DNA of 64,000 bases. Origin: Aquilaria yunnanensis (Eukaryota > Streptophyta > Magnoliopsida > Malvales > Thymelaeaceae). The notes beneath the pieces are model-generated. The model ran no database searches, had not been told where the DNA came from, and saw nothing but the letters and a program-made list of their open reading frames with translations. Both the position numbers and the translations under genes were made by a program. Where the stretch lies: assembly GCA_039654915.1 (NCBI GenBank), contig CM077599.1:11100501-11164500 (forward strand), read 5' to 3'. This document shows positions 23,988-34,650 of the stretch, piece by piece. Position 1 is the first letter of the stretch, and each line of letters begins with the position of its first letter.

Positions 23988-25437
23988 ATGGATCCTTGTA
24001 CTTTTGTTCGGATCCTAGTTGGTAACGTAGGCGTCAAGTTTCCAGCACCTGCCAAGGCCTCGCCGTCGAGAATCAATCCCTCGACTTCTCAGTTCTCCTG
24101 CAAGATCAAGCTTAAGGATAAGGACTTTCCTCAACAAATCGCTGCCGTCCCCGTGGTCCAGCACGAGGAAATCAACAACTCTGTTGTTGCTTCTTTCAGC
24201 CTGAGCAAATCCCAGATCGAGAAAATCGTCTCCAAGAGCAATAGCCCTTGCTTGAAGATCGATGTTTACGTCCACCCAGATTCTAGTTCATGCGTTTTCC
24301 AGTCAGGGAAGTTGCTCGGAAAAGTTTCGGTCCCATTGGATCTGAGGGCGGCGGAGTCTAAAGCGTTGATTGTTCACAACGGATGGGTTGCTCTCGGTGA
24401 CGACCGAAGCAAGAAAAACGGTTCCTCTGCCCACCTCTCTCTCACCGTCCGGGCTGAACCAGACCCGAGATTCGTTTTTCAGTTCGGCGGCGAGCCCGAG
24501 TGTAGCCCTCAAGTTTTCCAGGTCCAGGGGAGTGTTAAACAGGCTGTTTTTACCTGCAAATTCAGCTTCAGAAATTCCAGTGATCGCAACATAAGATCAA
24601 GGTGAGAAAATTAGTCCACTCGATTTTTTTCAATTGGTTTAGGTGATTTCTATAGAAAATGCGGGACTAACTGCTGCTTTTTTGTGCAGTGCATCGATTT
24701 CGGAGACGAGCACATCGAGAAATTGGCTACCTAGTTTCAAATCGGATCGAGATCAGGTATCGAGAGAGCGAAAAGGGTGGTCGATTACAATCCACGATCT
24801 ATCCGGTTCGCCCGTGGCAATGGCGTCGATGGTAACCCCGTTCGTCCAGTCCCCTGGGTCGGATCGGGTCAGTCGCAACAACCCGGGAGCGTGGCTAATC
24901 CTCCGTCCAGATTGCAACACTTGGAAGCCTTGGGGCCGCCTCGAAGCCTGGCGGGAGCAAGGCAGCTCGGAGGCTGTGGGTTACCGATTTGACGTATTCC
25001 ACGACGACGTGGAGACGACAAGCGTCGCAAACTCCGCCGTGAGCACGAAACATGGCGGTAAGTTCTCCATCGATCTGACGACTAAGTTACCAGGCACCCC
25101 GCTGATCAGCCCGCAGAGCAGCGGGGATTTCGGATCAGGGTCGAGGAACAGCTCGAGGCCAGGTTCGGGGTCCGGTTCGGACTTCAGCTTCGGGTCGGCG
25201 GCTCCGCATTGGAATACTTGGTGCAAGGGGTTCGTGATGTCGTCGACGGTGGAAGGGGCGGGCGAGGCGAGCAAACCGGAAGTGGAGGTGGGGGTGAGAT
25301 ACGTGAGTTGCAAGGAGGACGCAGCAGCGTACGTGGCGCTGGCGGCGGCAATGGATCTGAGCATGGATGCTTGCACGCTGTTTTCACAGAAGCTGAGGAA
25401 GGAGCTGAGGCAGCAGGCACAGAAGTTTGTCGTTTAG
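23988..25437 (+). CDS. DUF1005 family protein (two exons)
   Basis: The exons are 23988-24601 and 24690-25437. The intron has GTGAGA at its start and TTTGTGCAG at its end, and the join restores one frame of 453 residues. The start MDPCTFVRILVGNVGVKFPAPAK fits the family, whose members begin MDPCxFVR. The N-terminal half resembles a C2-like beta-rich region: CKIKLKDKDFP, FSLSKSQIEKI and LGKVSVPLDL come in order. Conserved blocks in exon 2 include GWSITIHDLSGSPVAMASMVTPFV, PGAWLILRP, TWKPWGRLEAWRE and YRFDVF. The C-terminus has a low-complexity Ser/Gly linker (GSGSRNSSRPGSGSGSDFSFGS) before a conserved tail containing ACTLFSQKLRKELR. Its GC content is higher than the surroundings. The biochemical role of this plant family is not established. 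It is an intact gene with no related neighbour. Confidence 0.87.
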
Positions 25438-26183
25438 TGTGGAGTGGGTGTGTCGTTTTAGGTCTTTTGATCAAACCGATGAGTAGGAATTGATTGGTTT
25501 TTTTCGGTAGATAACTTCTTTTAGGCGGCAACAGCTTCTCTTTCGTTTCGCTGGATTTCTTTTCTTTTTATGTACAGCCAAGATTGAGAACCATACAGTG
25601 CGGCTTTCATTTTTCTTCTGAAATTCATTGATTACTATTAATCACACATCGTTTTCTTTCGTGTATCTAGAATTTATATCCCTACGCTTTGCCTGGTGTT
25701 CTTGAAAAAAAAAATTGAAATCTGAAGATTACGAAATTCATTTACTCTCTTTTATTATCAAATTAATGTAGGATAATTAGAGTTTGATTGCCAGCTAACC
25801 ATTTCTTTTACTAGGTGCCTCATGACTCATGAGAAAAAGTAAACAAGTTATACATCACCAAAAGCATGAACTTTTTGTCGTCCATCAAAAAAGAAAAAAG
25901 AACAATTTTTGGTTTGCTTCAATAAGCATGCAATATATAGTATGAAATACAATAATCGAGCCAACTTCTTATTATTGGATACATAGAACGGGATAATCTT
26001 AATATTGTAGGTGCACTTTTGGGATAATTAACTTGAAGTTGGTGGTGTCTTATTGGTGCATTTTTTTGAGATACAAAAATATGTAAAGATAATGCTCTAA
26101 TGGTAAATTAATGGGGGTGCAAAGAGAGTCATTTTCTATTTTATTTTGTTATGGGTTTCCACATTTTCTATTTATTTAAAAAA
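25438..26183. other. 3' UTR and intergenic spacer
   Basis: About 200 bp after the stop at 25437 are probably 3' UTR. The rest is AT-rich spacer without coding or RNA features. Confidence 0.45.
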
Positions 26184-27615
26184 GGCCTAAAGCCATTTTT
26201 AACCCTTCAACTTAAATGACTTGGACACTTAACCCCCTTAACATTAACTCGGTCCAACTCAGCTCCTAAACTTACAAAAACCGAACACTTTAGCCCTTTT
26301 GGCTCTTGTGCATTTCACGTGATCTATTTAGTCCAAATGCCGCTCGCTATCATTTGTTCCTTCTACCTCTGTTGTTCAGGAATCAAATCAAAACACTCTT
26401 AAGAAATTTCACGTTCTCTTTCTCCTCCTTTGTTCCTAATGCAAAACCGCCACTAGAAAACCATCACCATCTACCTAGGGAGCTCCAATCTTCATCTAGT
26501 TGTCCGATCCAGTTTAGGCTAGTGGTAGCACCTTTGCATCGGAGGAAAAGCCGGTGATTGGGTTAGAAACTGGTGGTTTTGAATTGAGATTAATTTCTTG
26601 TTCTAATGTTCATCGTCTCAAAGAAAGAGTTGGCGAATGAGCGGAGGGTGAAAGCGGTGGTGGAGAGAGCTTTCGAGGATCTTGCAAGCGGGTGGCAGTG
26701 GAAATTAATCAAGCAGGAAGACACCATTTCTTTTCTATTTTATTCTTTTTTTTTTTCAGAAAATGGTTCTAATTAGTGGCGGTGAAGATAAGGAACTTGA
26801 TAAAAATGCTATAGGTGTCTCTTTTTTATTGATTTAAGTTCCATATAAACAACTTACAAGTGATATCATTCGTAAATCAGGGCTTGCCCTCTTCTCTGAT
26901 TGCTCCTATTTTATTCTTTTCCTTCATGAATCAGTTCTTACCTCTACTCGATTTGTTTCTCTGTCACCGCCGAGGCTCTATGCCATTGAATTTATCTATT
27001 CAACCGCCACCGCTTTCTCTCCCAAAAAATTCAAACAACGAGAAGAATTAGAACTAGGAATTATCTTATTCTTTATCGAATTCTCTCAGCTTCACTCCAT
27101 CTCACCTATTTGTCTTCGGTCGGATTCATGGCGTCAAAATAAAAGTGACTTAGGCGATGATGATTTGGACGAGAGCGAGGGATCAATCTAAAGGCCTACA
27201 GACAAAACATCCATGAAGACCTGATGGATTTATTCCACAAGATACAAACAAAAGGCCTCACTAATAGTGCATTCAAGATGTTTGATGAATTGACCCTTGG
27301 AGCCATGAGCTCTTTAAGTAGATTGAGGATGAAGGCGATGCACTATGTGGTGACTCACACTACTGTGATCGAGGCCTACGCCACTGTGGGTAAGGCCAAG
27401 GAACTGAGGACCAGGCGTTTTGCCTTGATTCATGAAGAGTAGAGGTAAGAAACAAACAACGTTTGGGGAAAGAGGTCACGTGATATGCACATAGGCTAAA
27501 ACGAGGCAAAGTGTCCCACTTTGGTAAGTTGAAGGGGTGAGTTAGACTAATTCCAAGTTTAGGGGGCTAAATGTCTGGGTCATCAAAGTTTAAGGGTCAA
27601 AAGTGGCAATAGGCC
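26184..27615. mobile_element. 1.4-kb inverted-repeat element carrying gene fragments (Pack-type)
   Basis: The ends are GGCCTAAAGCCATTTTTAAC at 26184 and, inverted, GTGGCAATAGGCC ending at 27615. The inverted match extends through the blocks around AACCCTTCAACTT and ACTTAACCCCC (right arm about 27500-27615). A perfect 8-bp direct repeat TTAAAAAA flanks it (26176-26183 and 27616-27623), although the A-run makes this weaker than it looks. The interior is GC-richer and holds pieces that resemble host coding sequence, including a PPR-like fragment near 27220-27440. No transposase is present. Confidence 0.72.
27180..27442 (+). pseudogene. PPR-like gene fragment inside the inverted-repeat element
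   Basis: The translation from about 27224 reads LMDLFHKIQTKGLTNSAFKMFDEL, and later VVTHTTVIEAYATVGKAKEL. This resembles a pentatricopeptide repeat (FDEL...G, then VVTYTTxIxAYxxxGKxxEA). There is only one or two repeat lengths, no start context, no organelle signal, and the frame stops at 27442. It is best read as an exon piece captured by the surrounding element. Confidence 0.45.
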
Positions 27616-27623
27616 TTAAAAAA

Positions 27624-29280
27624 TAAATAAACCAACTTGTAGGATGAGCCTAGAAAAACGTCTGTTCTAATTCTTTGTCCTCTTAAATAGAGACGTAACC
27701 AGGGTGTGTGCATATTTTTCGGTTACCGTTCACTCTATTGAAGTTTAGGAAACTTATAATTACCGCCTGAGATTTGCCTTAATTTATAGTTTGTCCCATT
27801 TTATTTTTAAAAGCTTACACGTTGTCTCATATTTTCTTTACACTGTTCAATAACAACTTCTAAAATTGTAATTTAAATCATACAATAGTTATCTTCCAAT
27901 AATTTCAATCTCTCTAATATTTTTTTTTAGTTAACAGACGTTATAAATTATCAGTTTTTTGTTTCTATAAATATATTTTTCTTCTTGTAAATACATATAA
28001 GTATTTTTTTATAGTCAGTTAGCTATAAAAAAATATCAAAAATCTTGAAATTTCTGAAACATTAATATTAGCCAGTTTAAGTTAGGATTTTAAAAGTTGT
28101 TGTCAGACATTATAAAACAACGAAGGTGTAAAGTGTAGGTTTCTAAAAATAGAGAGGACAAAGTATAGATTAGCCCAAACCACATGGAGAGTTTTTGTAA
28201 TTTTCTCACTAAAGTTTCTGATTTGGGTCGGACATTAAAAAAAGCATAAAATCCACCAAAGTCCATCATTAATTTTATAATTTACAAACAAGTACCCAAC
28301 TTTAAAATTATTACAATTTTATATCATATTAACTACCACTAACAAATAATTTTAAAAAATCTAGGGGTGGCGGAAGCCCCTTCCCGCCCCCATATAGTTC
28401 CATCCCTGCTCTTAAAGATGTCCGCATACAACGCAACCTTCTGTAAATAATAATAATAATAATAATGCTATAATTTATAATATAAAAAAAAAAAAGAAAA
28501 TAGTAGATTTTCAAATCTGAATAATGTAAATATAGTTATCATAAGACCTTATGGAAGAAACAGTAAGTAACCCTTATTATTTTATGAAACATGATGGATC
28601 CATCTAGTAGAAGAAAACGACGTCACAAGTTTAGAAAAGTTGTCATGAGTCAAAAACAATTTTTAAATTGTTAATTTTTTTGTCTAATTAAAGCTTATCT
28701 TGACTATTAATTAATAAATCATTCAAAGTTCTAGTGGAGTATTATAAGAGTACGGTCGGCTTCATATGTATGAGATCAAATGTAGGAATATTAGATATGA
28801 TTGAATCATCTAAACCAATAACCTGACCTTATGTCTAAAAAATTAAACTCACCTGAGAATAATCCTGCTAAGTATGAATGTTATGGCCGAAAAAAATAGT
28901 AATAAATAAATAGAGGTAAAAACAGCTTTCGAATATGAAATAGGGAATTAATTAAGATGGGAAAAAGATGCAATAATATAGAAGATGCATCCATGAAAGG
29001 CGTTTTCCCTATGTTACAAGCAAGACAAGAATGGTATTGGCATGTCAACGGCTGTTGCTGTTGTAAGTAATGCCTGGTCTTTTGAATTGAATTTAATGTG
29101 CGTGGTGTGGTGGTATTAATTAATTTGTCCTTCAATCTGGCTTTTCCCTACCCCTCAAAACGGTTGCTTCCTTCCTCCTACTTTCTTTCCTTTTCACTTC
29201 CCACCCTGTGCCTGGCATTGCCAACAAAAACTTGGCCACCTAAATTAAAGGCTTAGCAACCACGAAAATAAGATGGTTTC
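27624..29280. other. AT-rich intergenic, no gene seen
   Basis: No reading frame with family features is present. An AAT microsatellite lies at 28447-28466, and a GC-rich CCCCTTCCCGCCCCC patch at about 28377-28391. Much of 27700-28160 looks like a degenerate TIR-type element: TTTGTCCCATTTTATTT at 27790 faces GGACAAAGTATAGATTAG near 28155. Confidence 0.4.
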
Positions 29281-29603
29281 AGGAAACAAAGCAACAAGTT
29301 AAAAACTGACGAGACTCATATCCTTCACTGCACCAACTTAAAACATGATCCGAAGATCTGAGAAGCAGAACCCATATGTATCTCTGGAAATTAAAAATGA
29401 ATTAATGAAAATTTGGAAGCCAGAATAAGACATTATTGCTATAATCCATACAGATGAAGGCTTTCTACCAGCCATGCTAGTTGGCTGCTTTTGCTTCAGA
29501 TGTCTTAGAAGTATTCTATAGGCATAATAGTACGTTTCGGAACTAGCTAGAATTCATTCTGGAGATGTATCAAGATGACGCTGAGTGAGATGAGATTGGG
29601 TTC

Positions 29604-31040
29604 TTAGGAAGACAAACTTCCTTCTGCTGCATTAGTGTTAATGTTTTCCCCTTGTGTTCTAGCCTCTTCCAAGGTTCCCTTATCCACCTCGCTTGCATCC
29701 TTCTCTTCCTGGATTAAGTCAGCATCAGATGCAGATGAGGAGTCACCTTGCCCTTCATCTGCAGTAACACTTGTCGTCTTGGTCCACTTTTCTGCCTGGC
29801 CAGCTGCTACAGCAGATGCAATATTTTCACCAAAGCTTCCCTCTACAAAAGTTGACTTCATTTTTTGAGTCTCATCCCAGTTTGGTTGTTCTCCAGTGTC
29901 GGTTCCACTGCCCGAATTATTATCAATTACATCGTAGATTCTGGAAGTAGCATCCGACCGGCTGCTGCTAGAACTCGAGAGACTGGCCTGCTCCACATCG
30001 ATAGTCTGTTGGTTGGAATTGGATTCCTCTTGAGTCATTGTGCTAGTTTCTCTGGTATTTTGTGCTTGAATCAAGTTAGACAAGTCTTGTGTTTCATGTT
30101 GCAGTGAAACACTAGAGCCAGCATTCGCTTCCACTGTTTCATTGTTTGTTTCTGTACTCAATTCAGTTGAGCTGTTGCTTGCTTCTTCATCGGTTTCTAG
30201 TTCTACCACCTCTGTAGCATTTGGAAGTGATCCTTTATCAGAGTTGGATGATCCACTCCCTTGATCAGTTTCAGTTGAAGCTGTCATAATAAAAAGGGAG
30301 CCATTACTTTCCTCTGCACTCTTTGGATGGCTCTCCTGCTCCAATGTGTTTGTTCTTAAGTCATCACTGAAGTTTTCTTCCTGCAATCTCTCTGCTACGG
30401 TCCCAGTATCAAGGGCCACAGCACTGGAAGCATCATCCACAGAGTAATGTCCCTCCCTCGCCCAACGAATATTTCTGTCCTCTCCATTATTACTCTGACT
30501 ACTAGTGGAATTCTTGCTTTCATCTTTTTGAGTCCCTTTCTCCATGAAACCCAGAGGACGATCAGCTTCTTCTGCTGTTGCCTTCTCACGCTGATGCTCA
30601 TCTATCTTGTATCCAGCATCTGTACCACTGTTTTCAGCCTCTTTACTACTACTATCTTCTCCCCTGTTGAGGTCAAATTCATGCTTAGTTTCCTCTTGCA
30701 GCAGCACCACATTGCGCTTGCTTGCTTCTTCTTCTTGCTTACCCTCTTCTTGTTGGCCAATGTGTTTGTTTTCAACCTCAGCTTCCTCAAGTTTATCACT
30801 GTTGGATCCTTGCTGAACATAAGGAAGGTCCTTCCTCCCTAAGTTTGGAGTCACATAATCGGTTTGAGCCTTTGCCACCAGTTTTGGTTCCATCTCATCA
30901 AATTCCTTGGTCTTCTCGTGCGAGTGCTTAAAATGGCAGACCAACAAAAAGCAAGCCCCGAGCAACACAGAAATCTTGAGGACATGCTTGACCTTAACAC
31001 CTGCAGATCTTGCATTCCTAGCAGGAGGTTTCCTGTACAT
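29604..31040 (-). CDS. Membrane-anchored acidic, Ser/Glu-rich protein (plant family of unknown function)
   Basis: The ORF has no intron in the coding part and gives 478 residues from the ATG at 31040 (MYRKPPARNARSAGVKVKHV). The open frame extends 30 codons further upstream but without an ATG. The N-terminus is basic, followed by one hydrophobic segment at about residues 19-35 (HVLKISVLLGACFLLVC), then FKHSHEKTKEFDE. This HVLKI...KHSHxKxKEFDE signature is shared by a plant family often labelled only as dentin-sialophosphoprotein-like because of its composition. The rest is strongly acidic and low-complexity, with Glu/Gln-rich stretches and many Ser/Asn/Thr, probably disordered. A single-pass anchor with a long acidic tail is inferred. 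Function is unknown. Confidence 0.8.
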   Translation of the reverse strand: MYRKPPARNARSAGVKVKHVLKISVLLGACFLLVCHFKHSHEKTKEFDEMEPKLVAKAQTDYVTPNLGRKDLPYVQQGSNSDKLEEAEVENKHIGQQEEGKQEEEASKRNVVLLQEETKHEFDLNRGEDSSSKEAENSGTDAGYKIDEHQREKATAEEADRPLGFMEKGTQKDESKNSTSSQSNNGEDRNIRWAREGHYSVDDASSAVALDTGTVAERLQEENFSDDLRTNTLEQESHPKSAEESNGSLFIMTASTETDQGSGSSNSDKGSLPNATEVVELETDEEASNSSTELSTETNNETVEANAGSSVSLQHETQDLSNLIQAQNTRETSTMTQEESNSNQQTIDVEQASLSSSSSSRSDATSRIYDVIDNNSGSGTDTGEQPNWDETQKMKSTFVEGSFGENIASAVAAGQAEKWTKTTSVTADEGQGDSSSASDADLIQEEKDASEVDKGTLEEARTQGENINTNAAEGSLSS

Positions 31041-31131
31041 CCTTGAGTGGCAAACTGAACAGTCTCCTACTCCTTCCTCCTTATGTATGACAAGTGAGTT
31101 AGAGCTCCTACAGAATTGGCCTGCTAACAAA

Positions 31132-31143
31132 TTAACTAGCCAT
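31132..31143 (-). promoter_or_regulatory. Minimal upstream ORF in the leader of the acidic-protein gene
   Basis: On the minus strand an ATG at 31143 reads Met-Ala-Ser-stop, ending at 31132. That is about 90 nt before the main ATG at 31040. If in the mRNA it would require reinitiation or leaky scanning. Confidence 0.4.
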
Positions 31144-31179
31144 CGGAGAAATCAACCCAGAAAGAATTAAAATCCAACT

Positions 31180-31350
31180 GTACGTTCTTGTTAAAATTCG
31201 TCCTCAAACAAACATAAATCTGGAAAGAGACGATTCAGAAATAGCGAAATTACCTGGACAACGGAAGAGTTGAGCAGTGCAGAGAGTTGCAAGAGACAAG
31301 GGAAGTAGTTGCATGTAGCAGTCTAGCAGAGGTAGAGACTGAAGCGAATT
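31180..31350 (-). other. Probable 5' UTR exon and intron of the acidic-protein gene
   Basis: On the minus strand a leader exon near 31330-31256 ends CCAG^GTAATTTC, and an acceptor-like CAG lies near 31180. A 5' UTR intron of about 75 bp is plausible. This rests on splice consensus alone. Confidence 0.35.
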
Positions 31351-31359
31351 ATAAGCGAG

Positions 31360-31705
31360 GGCGGTCGAGTTTTAGTCCTAAGGCTATTAAAAATGTTTCA
31401 TTTTAGTCCAAAATTTATTAAAAATATTTCATTTTGGTCCCCATTTTATGCAATATGTTAACTTAAGGTATTTGTTTGATACAAACTTTTTAGATCATAA
31501 TTTAAACTATACAATAATTATCTTACAATAAATTTAATTTATATAATAATTTTTTATAGTTACTGGAAATTTTAAATCACTTTTTTTTCCTCTATATAAA
31601 TTGAACTCATTTCATTCAGGAAGAAAAAACTACTAATTTAAATTATTTATTTACTATTAAAAGATATTAAACTGTTTAAATTTACTATTAAACAATTACC
31701 AAATA
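31360..31705. other. AT-rich spacer; start of duplicated segment A
   Basis: From about 31580 the sequence (AAATTTTAAATCAC...CTATATAAATTGAACTCATTTC) matches the region split by the LTR element at 39725-39764 and 60445 onward. No gene is present. Confidence 0.55.
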
Positions 31706-32535
31706 CTCCCTCCATCCCACGTTTTTAGCAATATTTCTATTTGGCATGCAAGCCAAGGCAAGCTACTATTTGCCTCTTCTTTCTATTTTTGCCCTTCCTC
31801 TCTTCCTCTTTCCACCTGTTAATGTCTGTTTTTGCCACTGTCGAACCTCATTTGCCCAGCTTGCTCGCCAAATCTCCTTGACGGACCTCTGATTCCCATT
31901 GCTTCGTCGCCTACTTCCCTAACCTTGGCTAAACCTAAATTTCCACCGACTAGAGCCATTCTTGATCTGTAGCCTCCTCGTCTATCATCCTCATCTCGAA
32001 TCGTCCGCCGTCCTTGAATCTTGGTGTCGATTAGTCCCCATCTCAATTGATCTTGCCTTTGATCCATTGATGCGTCACATCATCCTCATCAATTTGTCAA
32101 ATTGTCGCATTGATCAACCGTCGAAATACGAAATCATGTTGATTACAATTCTCAGCCTAAATGCCTTTGATTTTAGCCTCCATCCCTCCTCAACCTGTCG
32201 CAGTGACTCATCTCGATCCCCTACCTCGAACTCGATCTATCAATTTTGATCTAGTGATGGCGAAAGGATGATGGCAACTGGACAAAGGATGGACGACGGC
32301 AGAAATGGAGGCAGACAAGCGATGGCGGAGGTGGAGATGGCTAAACCAATCAATCAAATTGGGTGAAGACAAGGAGAGGAACGGGTGTTTGAAATGAAAT
32401 TGGAAAGTGATAGTAAATGTGAAATGAAGGTAAAAATGTAATTTTGTACTCTAAAATTTGCCAAAAAGAAAAATGGTGCAAAGAATTTGGAACGACAAAA
32501 AAAAATATAGTACAAAGAATGTTGGACAAAAAGAG
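31706..32535. mobile_element. 830-bp Stowaway/Tc1-mariner-like element with captured GC-rich interior
   Basis: The left end CTCCCTCCATCCCAC follows TA (31704-31705), and the right end ...GGACAAAAAGAG is followed by TA (32536-32537). The duplicated copy B has an uninterrupted ACCAAATATTTAAAT at 60541-60555, with a single TA at 60546-60547, which is the empty site. CTCCCTCC ends and TA duplication fit the Tc1/mariner (Stowaway) superfamily. The size is large for a MITE, and 31800-32350 is GC-richer than the surroundings, as if host sequence had been picked up. No transposase is seen. Confidence 0.85.
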
Positions 32536-32948
32536 TATTTAAATTAGAATTTCAAATTTATGTTAGACAATTATTTTGAGTTAATAAATTTTATCTGGTG
32601 ATGAACTAAAATAAAACAATTTTAATAAGCTTAGAAGTAAAACAAAACACTTAATAGATCAAGAACTTGAACAAAAGGTTATTTGGAGTTATTCAATACG
32701 AATTTAATTGAACTTTACGTCTTTTCCAATGTTCGTATTCACAGACACGAAAATCACACTAAGGTTTGATAATGGTTTGATAGTGCAATAAAATAGATGG
32801 AATTGATTTCGGTGAAAAAAAAAAAAAGTGGAATGGACCATTTGATATGAATTTTACGACCTCCAATTACAAATTAAGAAAAGGACAATACAAATAAAAC
32901 ACTAATGAATTAAATGGAGAGATTCCATTAACTACTTCTTCTGCATCA

Positions 32949-33035
32949 CAATAAATCATGATGTAAAAAAGATAAATAAATCATGACAAGAGCCGATATT
33001 CCATCAGGGATAAAACTCATGGTACACATGGAATG
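32949..33035 (+). repeat. 85-bp direct repeat, left copy (segment A)
   Basis: AATAAATCATGATGTAAAAA through CATCAGGGATAAAACTCATG recurs at 34014-34100. The pair encloses about 1 kb. Copy B has the same pair at about 61020-61100 and 63135-63215. Confidence 0.75.
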
Positions 33036-34013
33036 ATCTCCTACCGTTCATGCACCCTAGCGTAAAAATTTAAAATTATCCTGGTTACAATCTCACAATT
33101 CAAGCCGTATCCCTCCTTATCTTCATCTCAACTCCTCTCGCTCGCTTCTCATCGCCTATTCGTATCTGTCTGACATGCCGCCGCCGCAAGAAATTTGTCT
33201 CCGTCGTTCAATTTCGTCCTATGACGCGTTCTCCGGCATCTCCGGCCACAAGCGATGCCAAATCGAGGAGGAATAGCCGATGGGAAGCCCTTTATGCCAT
33301 CGCGTCCCATTCCCGATCCGCTACCATCCAACATTCCCCGTATTCCTCAGCCCATCTGAAAGCTGTCTTGGTCGCCGGAATTGGAGCCCAAGCCGCCGCC
33401 CCCTCGTTTCGTCATCCCATTGTCTATTCGAAGAAGCTCCGGCCACAGTTTCGCGTTGTTTCGCTGGAAATGTGATTTTCAGAATTTTTTGGGCTAATTT
33501 GATTTCAGCCCTCAATTTCCGTCCTTTTACCTAATTTTACCCCAACTTTGTTTATAAGCTAAAATTTTTAATCATAGGTACACATGTAAAAAATAATGTG
33601 AAAGAAGTTATGAAATTATTTACAAACTAAATAATATTTCAGTAATAGTTTTAAAATCTTATTTCTACATGTGTCACATGTTCTATACATATCCATTACT
33701 TGCTTTATACATTGATTTTTATACATATCTGTCATTCAATTTGTATTATTTTTTATAGGAGTTTAAACCCATATATATTATTGAAAACATATATGTGATT
33801 TCATTTGTACATATGTTACACACTATTTATATATAGATCATTCACTTTTTTATATATCGAGTTTGTATATATTTAGTATTTGGTTTGTACATATCTCTAT
33901 TTTCAGGGAATATAGAATTTGATGCATTCACACTTATTTTATACTATAAAAGATAGTATTGAAATATAAATATTTACAAGCATAAGAGGTATGGTGCATA
34001 TTAGATTTATCCT
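33036..34013 (+). other. Unrecognised 1-kb segment between direct repeats, GC-rich in part
   Basis: 33170-33470 is GC-rich and exon-like, with overlapping short ORFs (for example MTRSPASPATSDAKSRRNSRWEA from 33221). The same stretch in copy B (62270-62540) has diverged with stops, so no protein is conserved between the two copies. I do not recognise a family. The rest is AT-rich. Confidence 0.4.
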
Positions 34014-34100
34014 AATAAATCATGATGTAAAAAAGATAAATAAATCATGACAAGAGCCATTATTCCATCAGGGATAAGACCCATGCTACGAGTGTTTATT
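34014..34100 (+). repeat. 85-bp direct repeat, right copy (segment A)
   Basis: Partner of 32949-33035. Confidence 0.75.
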
Positions 34101-34650
34101 TGCCCTAAGGGCTAAGACTATCCATTGAAGTGTCAACATATACTTTACATAACAATATTGTGATCAGTATTAAAATTTGAAATAGTTTATAGATAGTTGA
34201 AATCATAATTTTGTGTTATTTCTAATGTTAATTGCTAAATAGTTGAATTGCATTTGCCTATTCAGTTTTTCCCCTTTTTTTCAAATTTTTTCTCAAACAA
34301 AAGTTCTATATATATTAGTGTTTGATTAATCAATAATAAATTTTTAAGTCCATGCAAACCGCAACTTTACTCCCATTAATGGGTCTCAAAGCTCCATTTA
34401 ACATTAACACTAGTAATTAGTATTAAACTTTTGAAAAAATTATCTAAAAGTAGCTTTTATTTTTTAATTTTAACAATTTCATTTTCACTGTTAATAAATT
34501 ATCTAAAATTCTACCATTAATCATAAAAATTGTTCCTAAATATAGCCCAATTCAATCCACAAATAAGTATGAGTGGTTGAATGGTGTTGAATTAGCTCAA
34601 AATATGAAAGTTGGGCTCATTCCACCCAGGCAGGCTCTAGGTATCCAATA

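Larger units (their letters stand above)
31580..34650 (+). repeat. Duplicated segment, copy A
   Basis: This stretch is a direct duplicate of 39725-39764 plus 60445-63710. Matching landmarks are GAACTCATTTCATTCA (31611 and 60445), AGTTATTCAATACGAATTT (32690 and 60763), CCATCAGGGATAAAACTCATGG (33003 and 61072), GTGATTTTCAGAATTTTTTGGGC (33470 and 62540) and CCACAAATAAGTATGAGTG (34557 and 63690). By eye identity is high but clearly below 95 percent. Each copy has its own later insertions. It may be an ancient segmental duplication or two copies of an unknown non-autonomous element. Confidence 0.85.

Noticed and set aside
24981..25376. 131-residue minus-strand ORF over the DUF1005 second exon
   Set aside because: Shadow of the GC-rich coding exon; no features and wrong strand.
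30447..30842. 131-residue plus-strand ORF with hydrophobic Leu/Ser runs
   Set aside because: It is the antisense shadow of the acidic protein gene (Glu codons read backwards as Phe/Leu/Ser).
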